Source: Mansonella perstans (taxonomy: Eukaryota > Nematoda > Chromadorea > Rhabditida > Onchocercidae). From it: 64,000 nucleotides of DNA. The first letter of the stretch is position 1. The number at the start of each line of letters is the position of its first letter. A program made the position numbers and the translations under genes. The notes below the pieces were generated by a model. It was not told where the DNA came from. It worked only from the letters and a program-made list of their open reading frames with translations, and made no database searches. Where the stretch lies: positions 124,001-188,000 of the forward strand of contig JBAMDO010000102.1 in assembly GCA_037074765.1 (NCBI GenBank), read 5' to 3'. This document shows positions 48,166 through 60,700 of the stretch, piece by piece.

Positions 48166-50445
48166 TTATTAACATAATTTAATTTAACATAATTTTAAAA
48201 GTTAAGGTCTTTTAAATTTCCACCCGCACACTATGATAACTTGAATGGAATATGTCTTTGAAATACAAAAGTTGGCATTTCCACCTTTCTAATGATTGTA
48301 GTCGTATCGAGGTGAATGATGCCAGATTAAGATATTGCAAAAATGCTCCTTTAGTCATTTTCGGCAAACTCTTTTGGTATTCCTTTCTAACGCCGATCAA
48401 ACAAAGTATGAATCCATCATGAATGCATGAAAGGTGAAAGTATATATAACCATGAATGGTAATTGACCCGATTGATACATGCTTGTTCAACCATCTTGTT
48501 CAGTCATTCTGTTCAGCCATGACAATCAGGAATGATGCAATAATGCCTGGAAAAGAAGATTATGAATAAAAAAATCAGGAATGTGGAACAGCTGGAAATG
48601 AAAACAGATCACACGATCACACGATCGGAAAGTGCAATAGATGAGTAATCATTTTTCCATTTCATCCAATTCAATGATTTAAGATTGTTATTTTTCTTGA
48701 TTAAATGACATTTCTTAGTCTCTTTCATAGCTATTGATAAAATAAAACTATTAAAAAATTGAAATCATAACTTCCTCATCAAAGATCACTTGATTTTCAG
48801 TTATTTGCAAACTTCTTTGCTATTTCAAACTGATTAAGTTCTGATCTTTGATATATTAGCGCAAAAAGCAAAGCAAGTCAGTCAGAACAGAAATATTTCA
48901 AAGATTAAAACAATGATCAAAAAATCGATAAATTTCATCTCTGATCTTATTTCAGTTGGGAATATTTCAAAATGAAGGACAAATAATTTTCAATAAATTA
49001 TAAAAAAATGGATTATGTCAATAATCTCTCAAATATATCCTTTCTCTTGCTCTTTCCTTCTTTGACAAATAATTTCATTCAATGTATTTGACTCAGTCGT
49101 ATCATTCAAAATACTAGCGATAACGTTTCTGTTGCTTCGATTGTTTTTTGCGAGAGAAAGTTTTCATTTTAGAAGGACGTAATCCATAATTTTATGGTTT
49201 ACTATCTGTATTTTCAGAAATATAGACAAAAATTACTCCTTCTACGGTAGTTATTATTGAAGGGATGAATGATGATTGGGCTCAGATGAATGAATGACTT
49301 GCTGAGAGAATTCGACGCATGGCGCATATATTGGGTACGATCAAAAAAGAAATAGTATGTGGAAGGACGAATTCTTATTAGGATATTAAATTCAGAATAT
49401 TGAAGGTTTCTTTATGGTATCAGCACTGGGGAAAGTGTTTGAACATCACATGACACAGAAATTGAAAAATTGACTTAAATTGATTTTCTGCATCAATAGA
49501 ATTACATTCGAAAAATTTCTTTCGTATCTTTAACTAAAAATCGATAACCTGAAAAAAGCACCATCGTGGTACCTTCCAAAATTTTCACTTTTATAGAAAC
49601 CATTGGCGATATGATAGTGCTGAAAAATATTGCCCCTCCATCGGGAATAAATGTCTATCTTTCAGTATTACATTAACTTTCGCTGAAATATAGAACACTG
49701 CCCTTTATGGGTACAGCTTTTGTTACAATCTCACAATCATGTTATCGTTCGGTGAAGAAAAAAAGATCAGATTGAAAAGTATTCCGTGAGGAAAAAAAGG
49801 ACCGAGAGTGATTGGTAATTAGATCAAAGACAAATGGAACTGAGTTTTTGCTAAAAAGTAAGATTTATATATGATTCGATATATAGGAGGTGATCAAAGG
49901 TGATCAATTTCTCAAAAATTATTACTTGACGAAAAAGATCAAAATCTTAGATTTCCACTAATTAGTTCTATTCAGAAAATAATATATATGCGAAGAAAAG
50001 GAAGCTTATCAGAGATAGTGTAAATCGGAAAGTCTGACACTCGTTTGATCTCACTGGTGTTGATTTTTTGGTATTTAAAATAGATACCAATATTTGTTCC
50101 AAAATATTTTATATCACAGCTATTTGAGCATTGCATTATTATAATTGAAAATTGATCAATTTTACAATCAGACATTCTACAAAGTTTTTATTACAAAGTA
50201 GTAAAAATTAAATTTTGATAATGAAAAGTAATATAAGCGATAATTGGCTTATAATGAAAATGACAGATGGGAGATACTGTTAAGATTGTATGTGACAATG
50301 GAAGATTTCTTTTCTCCTCAACCAATAATTACCGTTTCTTTGAAAATTCAAAATGACGAAAATAAACTTTGTTTTTGCACTCTTCAGTTATATCCACTTT
50401 GCTATAAAACTTTGATCGAACTACTTTCTAATGACAAAAAATTTC
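48166..50445. other. Spacer between units C and D
   Basis: Non-repetitive AT-rich text. Frames at 48212-48490 (-), 49972-50175 (-) and 50244-50450 (+) show no family signal. Some stretches around 49200-49900 have mixed base composition like decayed coding DNA, but I could not assign them. Confidence 0.4.
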
Positions 50446-50449
50446 AATA

Positions 50450-51430
50450 ATTGCTTTCTTTTTTAAGAATATATATGCAAAATAAAAACTATTTTTTTAA
50501 TTGAAATGTGCTAAATTTCTCTGTTTAATTGTAATTTATTTTTTGAACATTTCAATATTAGATTATAACTGTATATCATATGAAATGAAATTCTCTACGA
50601 ATGTATCAATTCGTGAAAACATTAAAAAATAAATTCAATTTCTTCAGTGCATTACTTGCACGAATAAAACAATCTCTGTGCTTTTTACTTATTCAATCGA
50701 AGCATTCAATTGTTCCCAAATCAGTAGTTGACAGGTATTTGAGATGATTGCATAGTTTTGTCAATTTCAACTTGATATTGTTGAATTTGAAGAATTGCCA
50801 AATACGAAGACGAATTATTCATATCTAATTAAGCGTTCTCAAATATTGTATTAAATTTTGTTTACTGCATATGTGTTACTCGAATATTGAATTCCAGGTA
50901 AAACAAGGGACAGGTTAATAAGTATTTTCTTAGGATTGACGTAAAATTGCTGCTATTATTCCATCATTCATGGAGAGCTTCATCTTTAACCTAGAGGACT
51001 TGCTCCGTCTGTCGACCTATTGATCCAACCCGAGCGATACATCTCATTTACTGCAAATTTTAAAGGCAATTAATAATATTGCGACATTTTCTGGAACGTC
51101 CTCAGATCTTTCTATAAAAGGATTCTGTTTTTGGCATCCAAGTCATTCATTGGTGAAAGCGCAACCCATTACCATATTACTGAAACATGCTGTTGGCCTT
51201 AAGCCCTACATAAACAACAGCTGTATCTGCTGTGATATGCTTTCTAACTGTTGCTCACATTACAGCCCCGATGCAGCGTTCTGTACTTATGCCATTCCCG
51301 GAATTTCTGTCCAAACTGCATCTGAAACCGAAGGCTTGCTTGAAATTATATCTGTTCGGGACAATTTCTCACTGTAAGCTTGAAAACAAGTGTCTGAGTG
51401 GCCATCTGATACTGCAAAACAAATGCGCAA
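50450..51430 (+). repeat. Cluster unit D (+)
   Basis: A long copy of about 1 kb. Upstream text from 50450 matches unit M upstream text from about 62380 (AATGTATCAATTCGTGAAAA versus AATGTATCAATTCCTAAAAG, and CAGTGCATTACTTGCAC versus CAGTGTATTATTTGCAC). TATA TCTATAAAAG is at 51111-51120. The core reads CTGTGATATGC and CTCACATTACAGCCCCGATG. The frame at 51150-51377 includes CDMLSNCCSHYSPDAAFCTY and ends NFSL, but has no upstream ATG. The donor reads CACT|GTAAGC and the 3' part is rearranged. Confidence 0.7.
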
Positions 51431-52600
51431 ATCGGAAATGGTGCTAACTATCAAAGAGAATTAATTTTTCGCCACTTTTTTTTCTAAAAATATATATGCG
51501 AAATTATAATTAATTTTTTGATTAAGACATTTTGTTTCGAAATCAGTCAAAAGCTTTGCTTTACCAATTTTCGCCTGACTCCGAAAGTTTAACTTTGCTG
51601 AATTTTGAAAGTAACGAAGTTAAACAAATCGATAAAATAGGTCTAATTCGGCAAGGCAAGAAATATGCGCCTTGTGCCAAACTTTCTTTAATGTATTACA
51701 AAAGCATTTCGTTTTGGCATTATCTTCACTCGGCATATTCATTCTTTTATGTTTCCACCAATCGAAAAAACTTACTGATTTTTTCATAAATTGAAGGCAC
51801 TTTGTTTTCATGCAGCTTTATGTTCCCGAATTTAAAAATGTATACACCATCTTCGTCAAGCAACACCGTCAGAATGGTGAGATCCATTAACGATATCACA
51901 TATTATTCACCAATGTATTTCCCGAATTATTGTTTATATCATTGTTTCTGTCGTCTCTAAATACCAGACAGAATCTTTACAGAGAGAGAGAGAGAGCCAT
52001 TAAGACTGTTTTAGCAAGATTAATTTTAACCTTCAACCTACGAATTGACTACTGTAACGATTATTTCTCTTCTATCCAACATTTTAGTCGCCTTTTTACA
52101 TGTTGGCCACTGGCCCACTGCCATTCGTTCAACATTTGCAATCGACGACAACTTTAGTTTTATGCAGCTTATCAATCCAAAATTTAATCACGCATCAATT
52201 ATATTAATAAAGCATATTTACAAATTTTACAATTGAAATAAGCAATCGATAAAACGACGCATCTGAGAATGCTTTTTTTTGACGGACCGAATGATAGGGT
52301 TTTCTTTCAGTTTCATTTTTGTTATCGTACGTGAAATTTGCGTTTCACTCGACAACATTCATTATTTACGACATTAAATTAATATTTTTTTGCACGAAAT
52401 TTCTGTTCCTTTGACAGATGACGCATCGACCAGATCCAGTCGATCTTGCGCACGACATTAGGCCTACGATATTCGAAACAGATAATTTTCAACAGAGTTA
52501 GAAAATATTAATGGCCAAATGTTGAGTGCAATAACACTATGGTCGATATTCACTATGGTCGCGATAGTCAATCTAAACACTTAACTTACAAGAAGCTTGA
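51431..52600. other. Spacer between units D and E, with older family fragments
   Basis: Text at about 51470-51620 (CTTTGCTTTACCAATTTTCGCCTGA and CCGAAAGTTTAAC) resembles segments at 58190-58260 and 61830-61890, so it is an older fragment of the family's upstream block. The rest, including an AG-rich run at 51980, was not assigned. Confidence 0.4.
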
Positions 52601-53150
52601 ACCAAGGGTGGGAATGATGCTGCATCTTTGCTGGAAAATGTCTCCGATGAGCAATCTTTTGTTATTAAGATCACTGTGAGAAATTATCCCGAACAGATAT
52701 AATTTTAAACAGGGTTTCGAATTCAGAAACAGTTTCAATCAGAATATCCAGGACATGGCACAAGTGCAGTGTAGCCGCATCGAGTCTGTGATATGAGTAA
52801 CGACTAGACAACATATCACAACCGATGCAGCTGCTGCTACTAGAGCTCCCGGGATGCACAACAAATGAAGCGATTAAAGAAGTACCAAAAATAGGGTCCT
52901 TTTATAGAGCGAGTTATAGACATTTCTGGAAAATGGCGCGATATTACTGGTTACATCCAAAAATTGCACTGCATTAGATCTATCGGTCAGGTCGGATCAA
53001 TAGGTCTGCAGACGGAGCAAATCTTTCAGAGTTGATATTTTCTTCAATCAATTATCGCTCTCATGAGATAAAATAATGGAGCAATGTTACGTTAATCCTA
53101 AAAGTTATTAACCTATCATTTTGTTTACCTTGTTTTATTCCTGATTGTTT
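52600..53150 (-). repeat. Cluster unit E (-)
   Basis: Minus-strand copy. TATA is CTATAAAAGG (about 52900-52907), upstream block GATCCGACCTGACCGATAGA about 70-90 bp before it, and core GTGATATGTTGTCTAGTCG. A frame (52859-52671) reads LHPGSSSSSSCIGCDMLSSR and ends VRDNFSQ just where the donor is in other copies. The donor itself reads CACA|GTGATC. It faces away from unit F, about 385 bp between TATA boxes. Confidence 0.7.
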
Positions 53151-53192
53151 TATTCCGTGCAAGTAATACATTGAGGAAATTGAATTAATTGA

Positions 53193-53700
53193 GCCTGCTG
53201 GCCTATTGATCCGATAGATCTGATCCAGTGCAATTTTTGGAGGTAATGTATATTATCGCGCCATTTCCTGGTGACATCCACAAATTTCTCTATAAAAGCA
53301 TCCCGTCTTTGGTATTTCTTCCATTACTTCATGGGTTGGAGATCCTAGATCCATGGATGTAGCCGCGGTATTTGACATGATTTATTGTATAATCGTTTCT
53401 CATATCACAATTCCGATGTAGCATGCTGCACTTGTACTGTGCTCCAGGATATTCCGGTGATACTGCTCTTGAAATGACATTATATCTGTTCGGGACAATC
53501 TCTCACGGTAAGCTTGAAAACAATCGATTGCTACCGGAGAATTTGTTCCTCACAGATACAGTACTGTTCCTGTTGGTCATAACAATTTGAATTTTCGAAC
53601 TTCAAGCAATTAAAGATGTCTGATCGGCTGAATCACATTTAATTGGCAGCATTTAACACTTCCGATACATAATCTTCACGGTACTGTTACGGCAATTCAA
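53193..53700 (+). repeat. Cluster unit F (+)
   Basis: Upstream block from 53193, TATA CTATAAAAG (53290-53298), core block with GACATGATTTATTGTATAATC, intron-like segment 53508-53555 (CACG|GTAAGC ... CCTCACAG|ATA, 48 bp). Several in-frame stops follow the candidate ATGs, so no intact protein is evident. Nearly identical to unit I. Confidence 0.75.
53290..53298 (+). promoter_or_regulatory. TATA box of unit F
   Basis: CTATAAAAG about 100 bp after the conserved GATC-rich upstream block, in the same relative position as in units B, D and I. Confidence 0.55.
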
Positions 53701-54779
53701 GCTGATATAGTCGTTGAATCACAAGTGTTTACACTACCTCAATAGTTGAAATTCGAGGGGTTTCAGATGCAGCGGTTCTACTGCCTGTGATATGTTGTCT
53801 ACTTGTTCACATCATAAGCCGGATGCAGCGAACTGCGCTTGTGACATTCCTGAAGCATTCTGATCAAAGGTTAAAGACACAAAATAATGAAAGTAAGCAA
53901 TAGTGTATTATATTGGGTAAGAATAAGCGATGCGAATAATCGAAATGCAAGGAAGAGGTTATACTATGATCATGTGACGTTAAGAATGGCTTTCAAAGAT
54001 TTAAAAGAAATGCATCAAAAATCATTCAACATCGTAATTATGTTCTGACCTCGCATATATCAGATAACAGTATATCAAGTAACAGCATAATAAATTTTAT
54101 AACGATCTGTATACTTGATAAAAGTGGCATCAATGTTCGTCAATCCTAAAAGTTATTGACCTATATCACTTTGCTTACCTTGAATTCAATATTTGAATAA
54201 TTCATATGTAGTGAACAAAATTCAGAACAATATTTGGGAATAGTTAATCAGAAATGACAAATTTCATCTTCGTATTTTATAATTTTTCAAATTCAAAGCA
54301 TTAAGTTGAAAGTAATGAAACGAAGGAATCATTTCAAATACTTGTCAACGTTGATTTAGGAACAGTGAATACTTCCATTCAGTAAGGTGAAAAGCATAGA
54401 GATCGTTTTATTCCGTGCAAGTAATACATTGAGGATAAAGCAAATTTTATTCAATAAAGCGGTTTCTCTTTCAATAAGTGTACTTGAAGGGGGGCTTGTG
54501 GTTTCAGCTTATCATTCTCCTTATTCAATTTATTTATTGCCTGGCTCAATCACTATCAAGATGAATTAAAACATTTTTTTAAACAAATGTTGAAAAGTTG
54601 TATTGTAAAGTCAGTTCTCTTTTCCTACTGGAGCCACTTCCAACTTGTTTATCAATTTGAATTATCATAAAAATGCCGCAACGCGAATTACCATGTCACT
54701 CAAATACCGTGAACGATTACGTGTCATAATTATTAAACCAGCAATTTAATTCCACCAATCCAACATTTTAGGTTACTTC

Positions 54780-55215
54780 GATGTTCGAAAATTCAAATTA
54801 TCGTGACCAGCAGGAATGGTAGCGTATCTGTGCGGAACAAATTCGCCGTGGAGCATTCGATGCTTTTAAACTCCCCGTGAGAAGTTGTCCCGAACAGATA
54901 ATTTTAAGCAGGATTTCAGGAGCAGTATCGAAGAATATCTCACAGTATGGCACAAATGCAGTATGCTGCATCGGAATTGCGAAATGATGAATGATTAGAC
55001 AACATTTCACATCCGATACAGTAGCTGTATCTGGGGCTTCCAGGATTTTCAATTCAGAACGCGATAGGAAAAGCATCAAAGATGAGAGCCTTTCATAGAG
55101 AAATTTGAGGAAGTTGCCAGAAAATGGCGTGACAATATACGATCAGTAACTTCGGAAATTGCACTGGGTCATATCTATTGGTCGGTCGGATCAATAGGCC
55201 AATAGGCGGAGCAAA
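54780..55215 (-). repeat. Cluster unit G (-)
   Basis: Minus-strand copy converging on unit F. The TATA position reads CTATGAAAGG (about 55089-55098), a mutated box. An open frame (55079-54798, 93 codons) reads through LSRSELKILEAPDTATVSDV, QHTAFVPYCEIFFDTAPEIL and ends YHSCWSR. The intron donor is mutated (CACG|GGGAGT), so splicing here should fail although the frame stays open. Confidence 0.7.
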
Positions 55216-57330
55216 TCTTTTAGCGTTTACATTTCTCTCAAACAATTATCGCTGTCCATGAAGGATGAGAAAGTACGGCAACGTTACGTTAGTAATAATA
55301 GTTATTGACAGTTATTGACTATTACTTTGCTTTACCAAGAATTCAATATTTGAGTAACTCATATACAGTGAAATTTTTTTCAATCAGTGCAGTGTTCGGA
55401 ACAGTCATTCAGAGATATTACATCATTGTATTTCGTTATTGCTCAAATTCAGCTATATAAAAAAATAAAATTTCTGTTTCATGTAAAAAATTTCATATAC
55501 AATGAATTTTGAAATTGACGAAACGAAGGAATCATCTCTAATATCTGTCAACAGTTGAATACTTTCAGTAAGTAAGGTAAAAAGGACCGTTTTCTGTTTA
55601 AATTATCACAATATCATTTAGATTTTTAAACATAAAATCGTTTGTTTTACAAATTAAATCGATAGATGAAATATTGGCGATTAAGTAACATCAATTCTTA
55701 ATTTCCTCATAATAAAACTCGATCGTTTTCCAACCTACTGGCTTGCATTTAAATCTATGCAACAGTGATTATTCCACAGTAATCAATGTTCAGGCTGTCA
55801 ATTATTCACTCAACGTTCTTGTCAACTAATCGTCATAATCAGTAATTTACGATGAAAAATGCGATTAATTTCGCGTAAATTATTACATCAAAATGGAAAA
55901 CCACTTTGACCTCAAAAAGTCCATTAATTTTTGATAAATTTTTCGTGTTTAGCAACATTTGACTGTCATAACTTTCAAAACGACTAATGTTCATTCTAGA
56001 GAATTCGGGGTTGAACTGATAATCGAATACTTTCACATATGCATCGTTTTCAATGAAATGGGATCATTTCCGATTTTTACATCAAATTATCTTCATACGT
56101 TTTCCTTTCGGTATTGATATCATTAAAGAAATCTCTGATGACGATAAGATTACTCGATTTTTTATTCTATACCGAAATTCCGAGAGAAAAACTTAATGAA
56201 CTCTCTTGTATGAAAATAAGTTTTATTTTTCCACAGAAAATTTACTTTCCTCAATTACTTATCTTTGATTCGGCCATTAATCACTATCAGTTCTTCTTTT
56301 TAATATAACAATTCTCACATGTGAATCATCTTTTTCTTCCACTAACCGATAATGTGAAACAGATAATAATAGAAGACCTGAAATATAATTAACTGCAGTA
56401 ATATTCTGTTGTTGAGCAAAGTATAATTCTCAAACAGAACATTACTATAAAGGAGACAGATATTCTCAGTGTCATAATCATTAAGGGATTATTTGTAGAA
56501 ATGTTCATGAGTGAAAGAGATTATTGAACTTCTTTTGAAGGCGTGAAAAATTCTGTTTTGTTTGAATATATTTGGAAAATTGAATCCTATTGAATGAAAT
56601 GAAAAAGGAATATGAATTGGTCTCCAAGTCAAAAAGTCGATAATTTCGTATTTGACCTCACTTCAAGTGCAAAGTGACCTTACTCCATTTTAAAAAGAAT
56701 GTCTGGTGAAAATAATTCAGGTCAATCATAATTACCAAAATTGATGGATCATTGAATGTCAACAACTCTCAAATCTGGAATCGCTTCTCCTCTCTTTAAT
56801 GAAATAGGTTGTTAAATGAGGAGGGAAAGAAAAAAAAGTTACTTTGCCTAAATGTATCAGTGAAAACTCGAAAATAACTTCTAAGAAAATATAATTATAC
56901 TATAGATCATCTGATTACTTTCTAAAAAAGATGAAATATGCATTCTACCTATTTCTGAATGCTTTTTGAAAAATAAAAATATTGCTGTACAAGAAATACC
57001 GTAATTCATAATTCGATAATTTACTTTTTGCTTAGCAGAAATAATTCCTTCCATCATAATAAGTTAGTCTCTATGCGATAAATTTAAATTTGAAATTTAA
57101 AAGATAAATTATATTATAGGTCATATACTATACTTGTTTATAGTGGTTATTGTTAGGTATACCTAAACTTGTAAGCTTTATAAAGACGTGGTATGTTTTT
57201 GTGACAATCCGAGACGCAACGGAAAACTTTTGTCTTGATCAGAAAGTTTCGAGAGAGAGACATTCACACGCTACTACCTGATACTCATATGTATTGAATT
57301 TTGTTTAATTTGATCTATTTTTTCAATTGC
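55216..57330. other. Spacer between units G and H
   Basis: The first 200 bp still resemble the family's upstream block in reverse (AAGAATTCAATATTTGAGTAACTCATA). The rest is AT-rich without a gene. A frame at 56114-56308 lacks support. Confidence 0.4.
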
Positions 57331-57339
57331 TCAAGGAAA

Positions 57340-57910
57340 TTGGATTTGAGTTGAAGCAATTATAACATTGCAGGATGATGCTACCTTACTGTGCCGTATT
57401 TCATCAGTTATTGAATGGGAACAATTGATTGAGAGAAATGTTTGCGCCAAAACATTTCTCCGCCTCTTGATCCATTGATCTGATCTGACTGATAGATTCA
57501 GATACGGTAGAAATTTTTGAACACGAAGTACACTGTGGTGTTTATTCTCTTGCAGCACGCTTTAATTCCTCTATAAAAAAGATCACATCTTTGGTATCAA
57601 AGTATTTAATTTGTCAAATCACAACTGCTTTGGCTGTGGCATGTTTTGTATGATTTTTGCTCACAACTAAAGATCCAATGCAATGAACTGCACTTGTGCG
57701 ATGTACGGTAAACTCTGATCAATACCGCTCCTGATGTCGAAACTCTTGTTTGAGATTATATTTTTTCGGGATAATCTCTTCTGATATACATCTGATAAGA
57801 AAGATGATCCATTGCTAAACGAAGGAATTATTCCGCATAGGCAATGTTTCTTTTTGTCATAACTTTTTGAAATTTCAAGTTGTAAGTGATCGGATCGATT
57901 TCCGCCAACA
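57340..57910 (+). repeat. Cluster unit H (+)
   Basis: Diverged copy with TATA CTATAAAAAA (57571-57580), upstream text TTGATCCATTGATCTGATCTGA, and the core ending ATATTTTTTCGGGATAATCTC. The donor region is altered (CTTCTGATATAC) and the acceptor side reads CCGCATAG|GCAA. The apparent minus-strand frames 57558-57331 and 58092-57667 are antisense shadows of it. Confidence 0.65.
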
Positions 57911-58304
57911 TCTCGAAAGAGAGGATTGATTCTTACTAATACCTCGAAATAGTTAGAACTTTTAATGTTTTGCATTTTATTACAACAGAATTTTACATTT
58001 GACAAATTCACGACTTTCAGAAGGCGCATCTTTACAATTGAATTCTTAACAAATTTCATAGAAATTAATGTTTTTACATTAAAAAAATGCATTCGTTTTG
58101 CAACTCAAAAAGTGACAGCTTAACCAGCTTAACAGCTTAACCTTTGTGAGTTCTTGTTCACATCCCAGAGTAAAATCAATCAAAACTATCATTTTGCTTC
58201 ATCAATTCTCTCCTGTCCCAGAAAGTTTAACATTTTTGAATTCTGAAAATAACGAAGAACGAAGGTGGCATTTGTTACCTCATTATGAATTCCACAAACT
58301 GTAA

Positions 58305-58920
58305 TTAAATATTGTTTGCAGCGAATACTGAGTTCTAGATGAAGCAAAGTGGTAGGTTTACAACTTCCAGAATTGACACAACATTGCCCCCACTATTTCA
58401 TCTTTTATGGAGAGCGATCATTGATTGAGAGAAATGTCAACGCTAAAGGATTTGCTCCGCCTGCTGGCCTATTGATCCGATAGATCTGATCCAGAGCAAT
58501 TTTTGGAGGTAATGTATATTATCGCGCCATTTCCTGGTGACATCCACAAATTTCTCTATAAAAGCATCCCGTCTTTGGTACTTCTTCCATTACTTCATGG
58601 GTTGGAGATCCTAGATCCACGGATGTAGCCGCGGTATTTGACATGATTTATTGTATAGTCGTTTCTCATATCACAATTCCGATGTAGCATGCTGCACTTG
58701 TACTGTGCTCCGGGATATTCCGGTGATACTGCTCTTGAAATGACATTATATCTGTTCGGGACAATCTCTCACGGTAAGCTTGAAAACAATCGATTGCTCA
58801 CCGGAGAATTTGTTCCTCACAGACACAGTACTGTTCCTGTTGGTCATAACAATTTGGATTTTCGAACTTCAAGCAATTAAAGATGTCTGATCGGCCGAAT
58901 TGACATTTAATTGGCAGCAT
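58305..58920 (+). repeat. Cluster unit I (+)
   Basis: Full-looking copy: upstream block from about 58305 (CAAACTGTAATTAAATATTG, TTCATCTTTTATGGAGAGCG), GATC-rich block, TATA CTCTATAAAAG (58555-58565), core, 49-bp intron-like segment 58774-58822 (CACG|GTAAGC ... CCTCACAG|ACA). Continuing through the junction, one frame ends LDFRTSSN and another gives a hydrophobic VLFLLVITIWIFE tail. Stops near the first ATGs block the long frame. Confidence 0.75.
58555..58565 (+). promoter_or_regulatory. TATA box of unit I
   Basis: CTCTATAAAAG in the same context as unit F; the surrounding 100 bp are almost identical between the two. Confidence 0.55.
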
Positions 58921-59761
58921 TTAACATTTCCGATACATAATCTTCACGGTACTGTTACGGCAATTCAAGCTGATATAGTCGTTGAATCACAAGTGTTTAC
59001 ACTACCTCAATAGTTGAAATTCGAGGGGTTTCAGATGCAGCGGTTCTACTGCCTGTGATATGTTGTCTACTTGTTCACATCATAAGCCGGATGCAGCGAA
59101 CTGCGCTTGTGACATTCCTGAAGCTTAAAGACACAAAATCAAAATTAAGGTTAAAGACTTAAAGATCAAAGGTTAAAGACACAAAGGTTAAAGACACAAA
59201 ATAATGAAAGTAAGCAATAGTGTATTATATTGGGTAAGAATAAGCGATGCGAATAATCGAAATGCAAGGAAGAGGTTATACTATGATCATGTGACGTTAA
59301 GAATGGCTTTCAAAGATTTAAAAGAAATGCATCAAAAATCATTCAACATCGTAATTATGTTCTGACCTCGCATATATCAGATAACAGTATATCAAGTAAC
59401 AGCATAATAAATTTTATAACGATCTGTATACTTGATAAAAGTGGCATCAATGTTCGTCAATCCTAAAAGTTATTGACCTATATCACTTTGCTTACTTGAA
59501 TTCAATATTTGAATAATTCATATGTAGTGAACAAAATTCAGAACAATATTTGGGAATAGTTAATCAGAAATGACAAATTTCATCTTCGTATTTTATAATT
59601 TTTCAAATTCAAAGCATTAAGTTGAAAGTAATGAAACGAAGGAATCATTTCAAATATCTGTCAATGGACTTAGGAACAGTGAATACTTCCATTCAGTAAG
59701 GTGAAAAGCACAGAGATTGTTTTATTCCATGCAAGTAATACATTGAGGAAATTGAATTGAT

Positions 59762-59832
59762 TGAGGTACAATTAATTTTACTACTGAGGTACAATTAATT
59801 TTATTGAATTAATTGAGGTACAATTAATTTTA
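59762..59832. repeat. Short tandem repeat, about 22-31 bp, three copies
   Basis: GAGGTACAATTAATTTTA occurs three times with variable spacers. Present only in copy 2 of the segmental duplication, so it arose or was inserted after the duplication, or was lost from copy 1. Confidence 0.8.
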
Positions 59833-60239
59833 CTAATAATTTTTCAATATTTTAAGGAATTGATGCATTCGAAATGGATTTCATAATGAAATAATTAAAT
59901 ATTGAAATTTTCCAAAAGAGAATTAGTAAAAGATTCTGAAGCAAGGCTAAAGGCCGAATAAATCTCCTTATTCAATTTATTTATTGCCTGGCTCAATCAC
60001 TATCAAGATGAATTAAAACATTTTTTTAAACAAATGTTGAAAAGTTATATTGTAAAGTCAGTTCTCTTTTCCTACTGGAGCCACTTCCAACTTGCTTATC
60101 AATTTGAATTATCATAAAAATGCCGCAACGCGAATTACAATGTCACTCAAATACCATGAACGATTACGTGTCATAATTATTAAACCAGCAATTTAATTCC
60201 ACCAATCCAACATTTTAGGTTACTTCGATGTTCGAAAAT

Positions 60240-60700
60240 TCAAGTTATCGTGACCAGCAGGAATGGTAGCGTATCTGTGCAGAACAAATTTCCCGGTGAG
60301 CAATCGATGCTTTTAAACTCACCGTGAGAGATTGTCCCGAACAGATAATTTCAAGCAGGATTTCAGGAGCAGTATCGAAGAATATCTCACAGTATGGCAC
60401 AAATGCAGCATGCTGCATCGGAATTGTGATATGAGGAACGATTAGACAACGTTTCATATCCGATACAGCAGCTATATCTGGGGCTTCCAGGATTCTTAAT
60501 TCATAACGCGATAGGAAAATCATCAAAGATGAGAGCCTTTTATAGAGAAATTTGAGGAAGTTCCAGAAAATGGCGCGGCAATACACGATCAATAACTCCG
60601 AAAATTGCATTGGGTCAGATCTATCGGTCGGTCGGATCAATAGGCCAGCGGGCAGAGCAAATCCTTTAGCGTTATCACTTCTCTATTACCACTCTACATG
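60240..60700 (-). repeat. Cluster unit J (-)
   Basis: Best-preserved minus-strand copy: upstream GATCCGACCGACCGATAGAT, TATA CTATAAAAGG (60536-60545), 48-bp intron-like segment 60322-60275 (CACG|GTGAGT ... CTGCACAG|ATA). A frame runs 60640-60245, but its 5' part lies in the promoter. After the presumed transcript start the first Met in that frame is at 60457, giving MKRCLIVPHITIPMQHAAF to SGQSLT, then IRYHSCWSR after splicing or with the 48 bp read through. Confidence 0.75.
60275..60322 (-). other. 48-bp intron-like segment of unit J
   Basis: GTGAGT at the 5' end and CTGCACAG at the 3' end on the minus strand, both close to consensus. Its length is in the range of minimal nematode introns. 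The equivalent segments of units B (49 bp), F (48), I (49) and M (48) keep both GT and AG despite divergence in between. Confidence 0.5.

Larger units (their letters stand above)
53193..55215. repeat. Segmental duplication, copy 1 (F-G converging pair)
   Basis: The whole stretch recurs at 58459-60675 in the same orientation with high identity, apart from indels and a replaced stretch at about 54434-54520. Copies start abruptly at GCCTGCTGGCC. Text just left of this copy (53141-53190, TTTTATTCCGTGCAAGTAATACATTG) recurs inside both copies (about 54402 and 59719), suggesting more than one duplication event. Confidence 0.85.
58459..60675. repeat. Segmental duplication, copy 2 (I-J converging pair)
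   Basis: Counterpart of 53193-55215. It differs by local expansions: AGGTTAAAGACACAAA-type units multiplied at about 59126-59200, and TTGAGGTACAATTAATTTTA in three copies at about 59762-59832 replacing the segment found at 54434-54520. Copy 2 extends the family's upstream block on its left, which copy 1 lacks. Confidence 0.85.

Noticed and set aside
48212..48490. Minus-strand 92-codon frame near unit C
   Set aside because: No start context, splice partner or family resemblance; composition fits chance.
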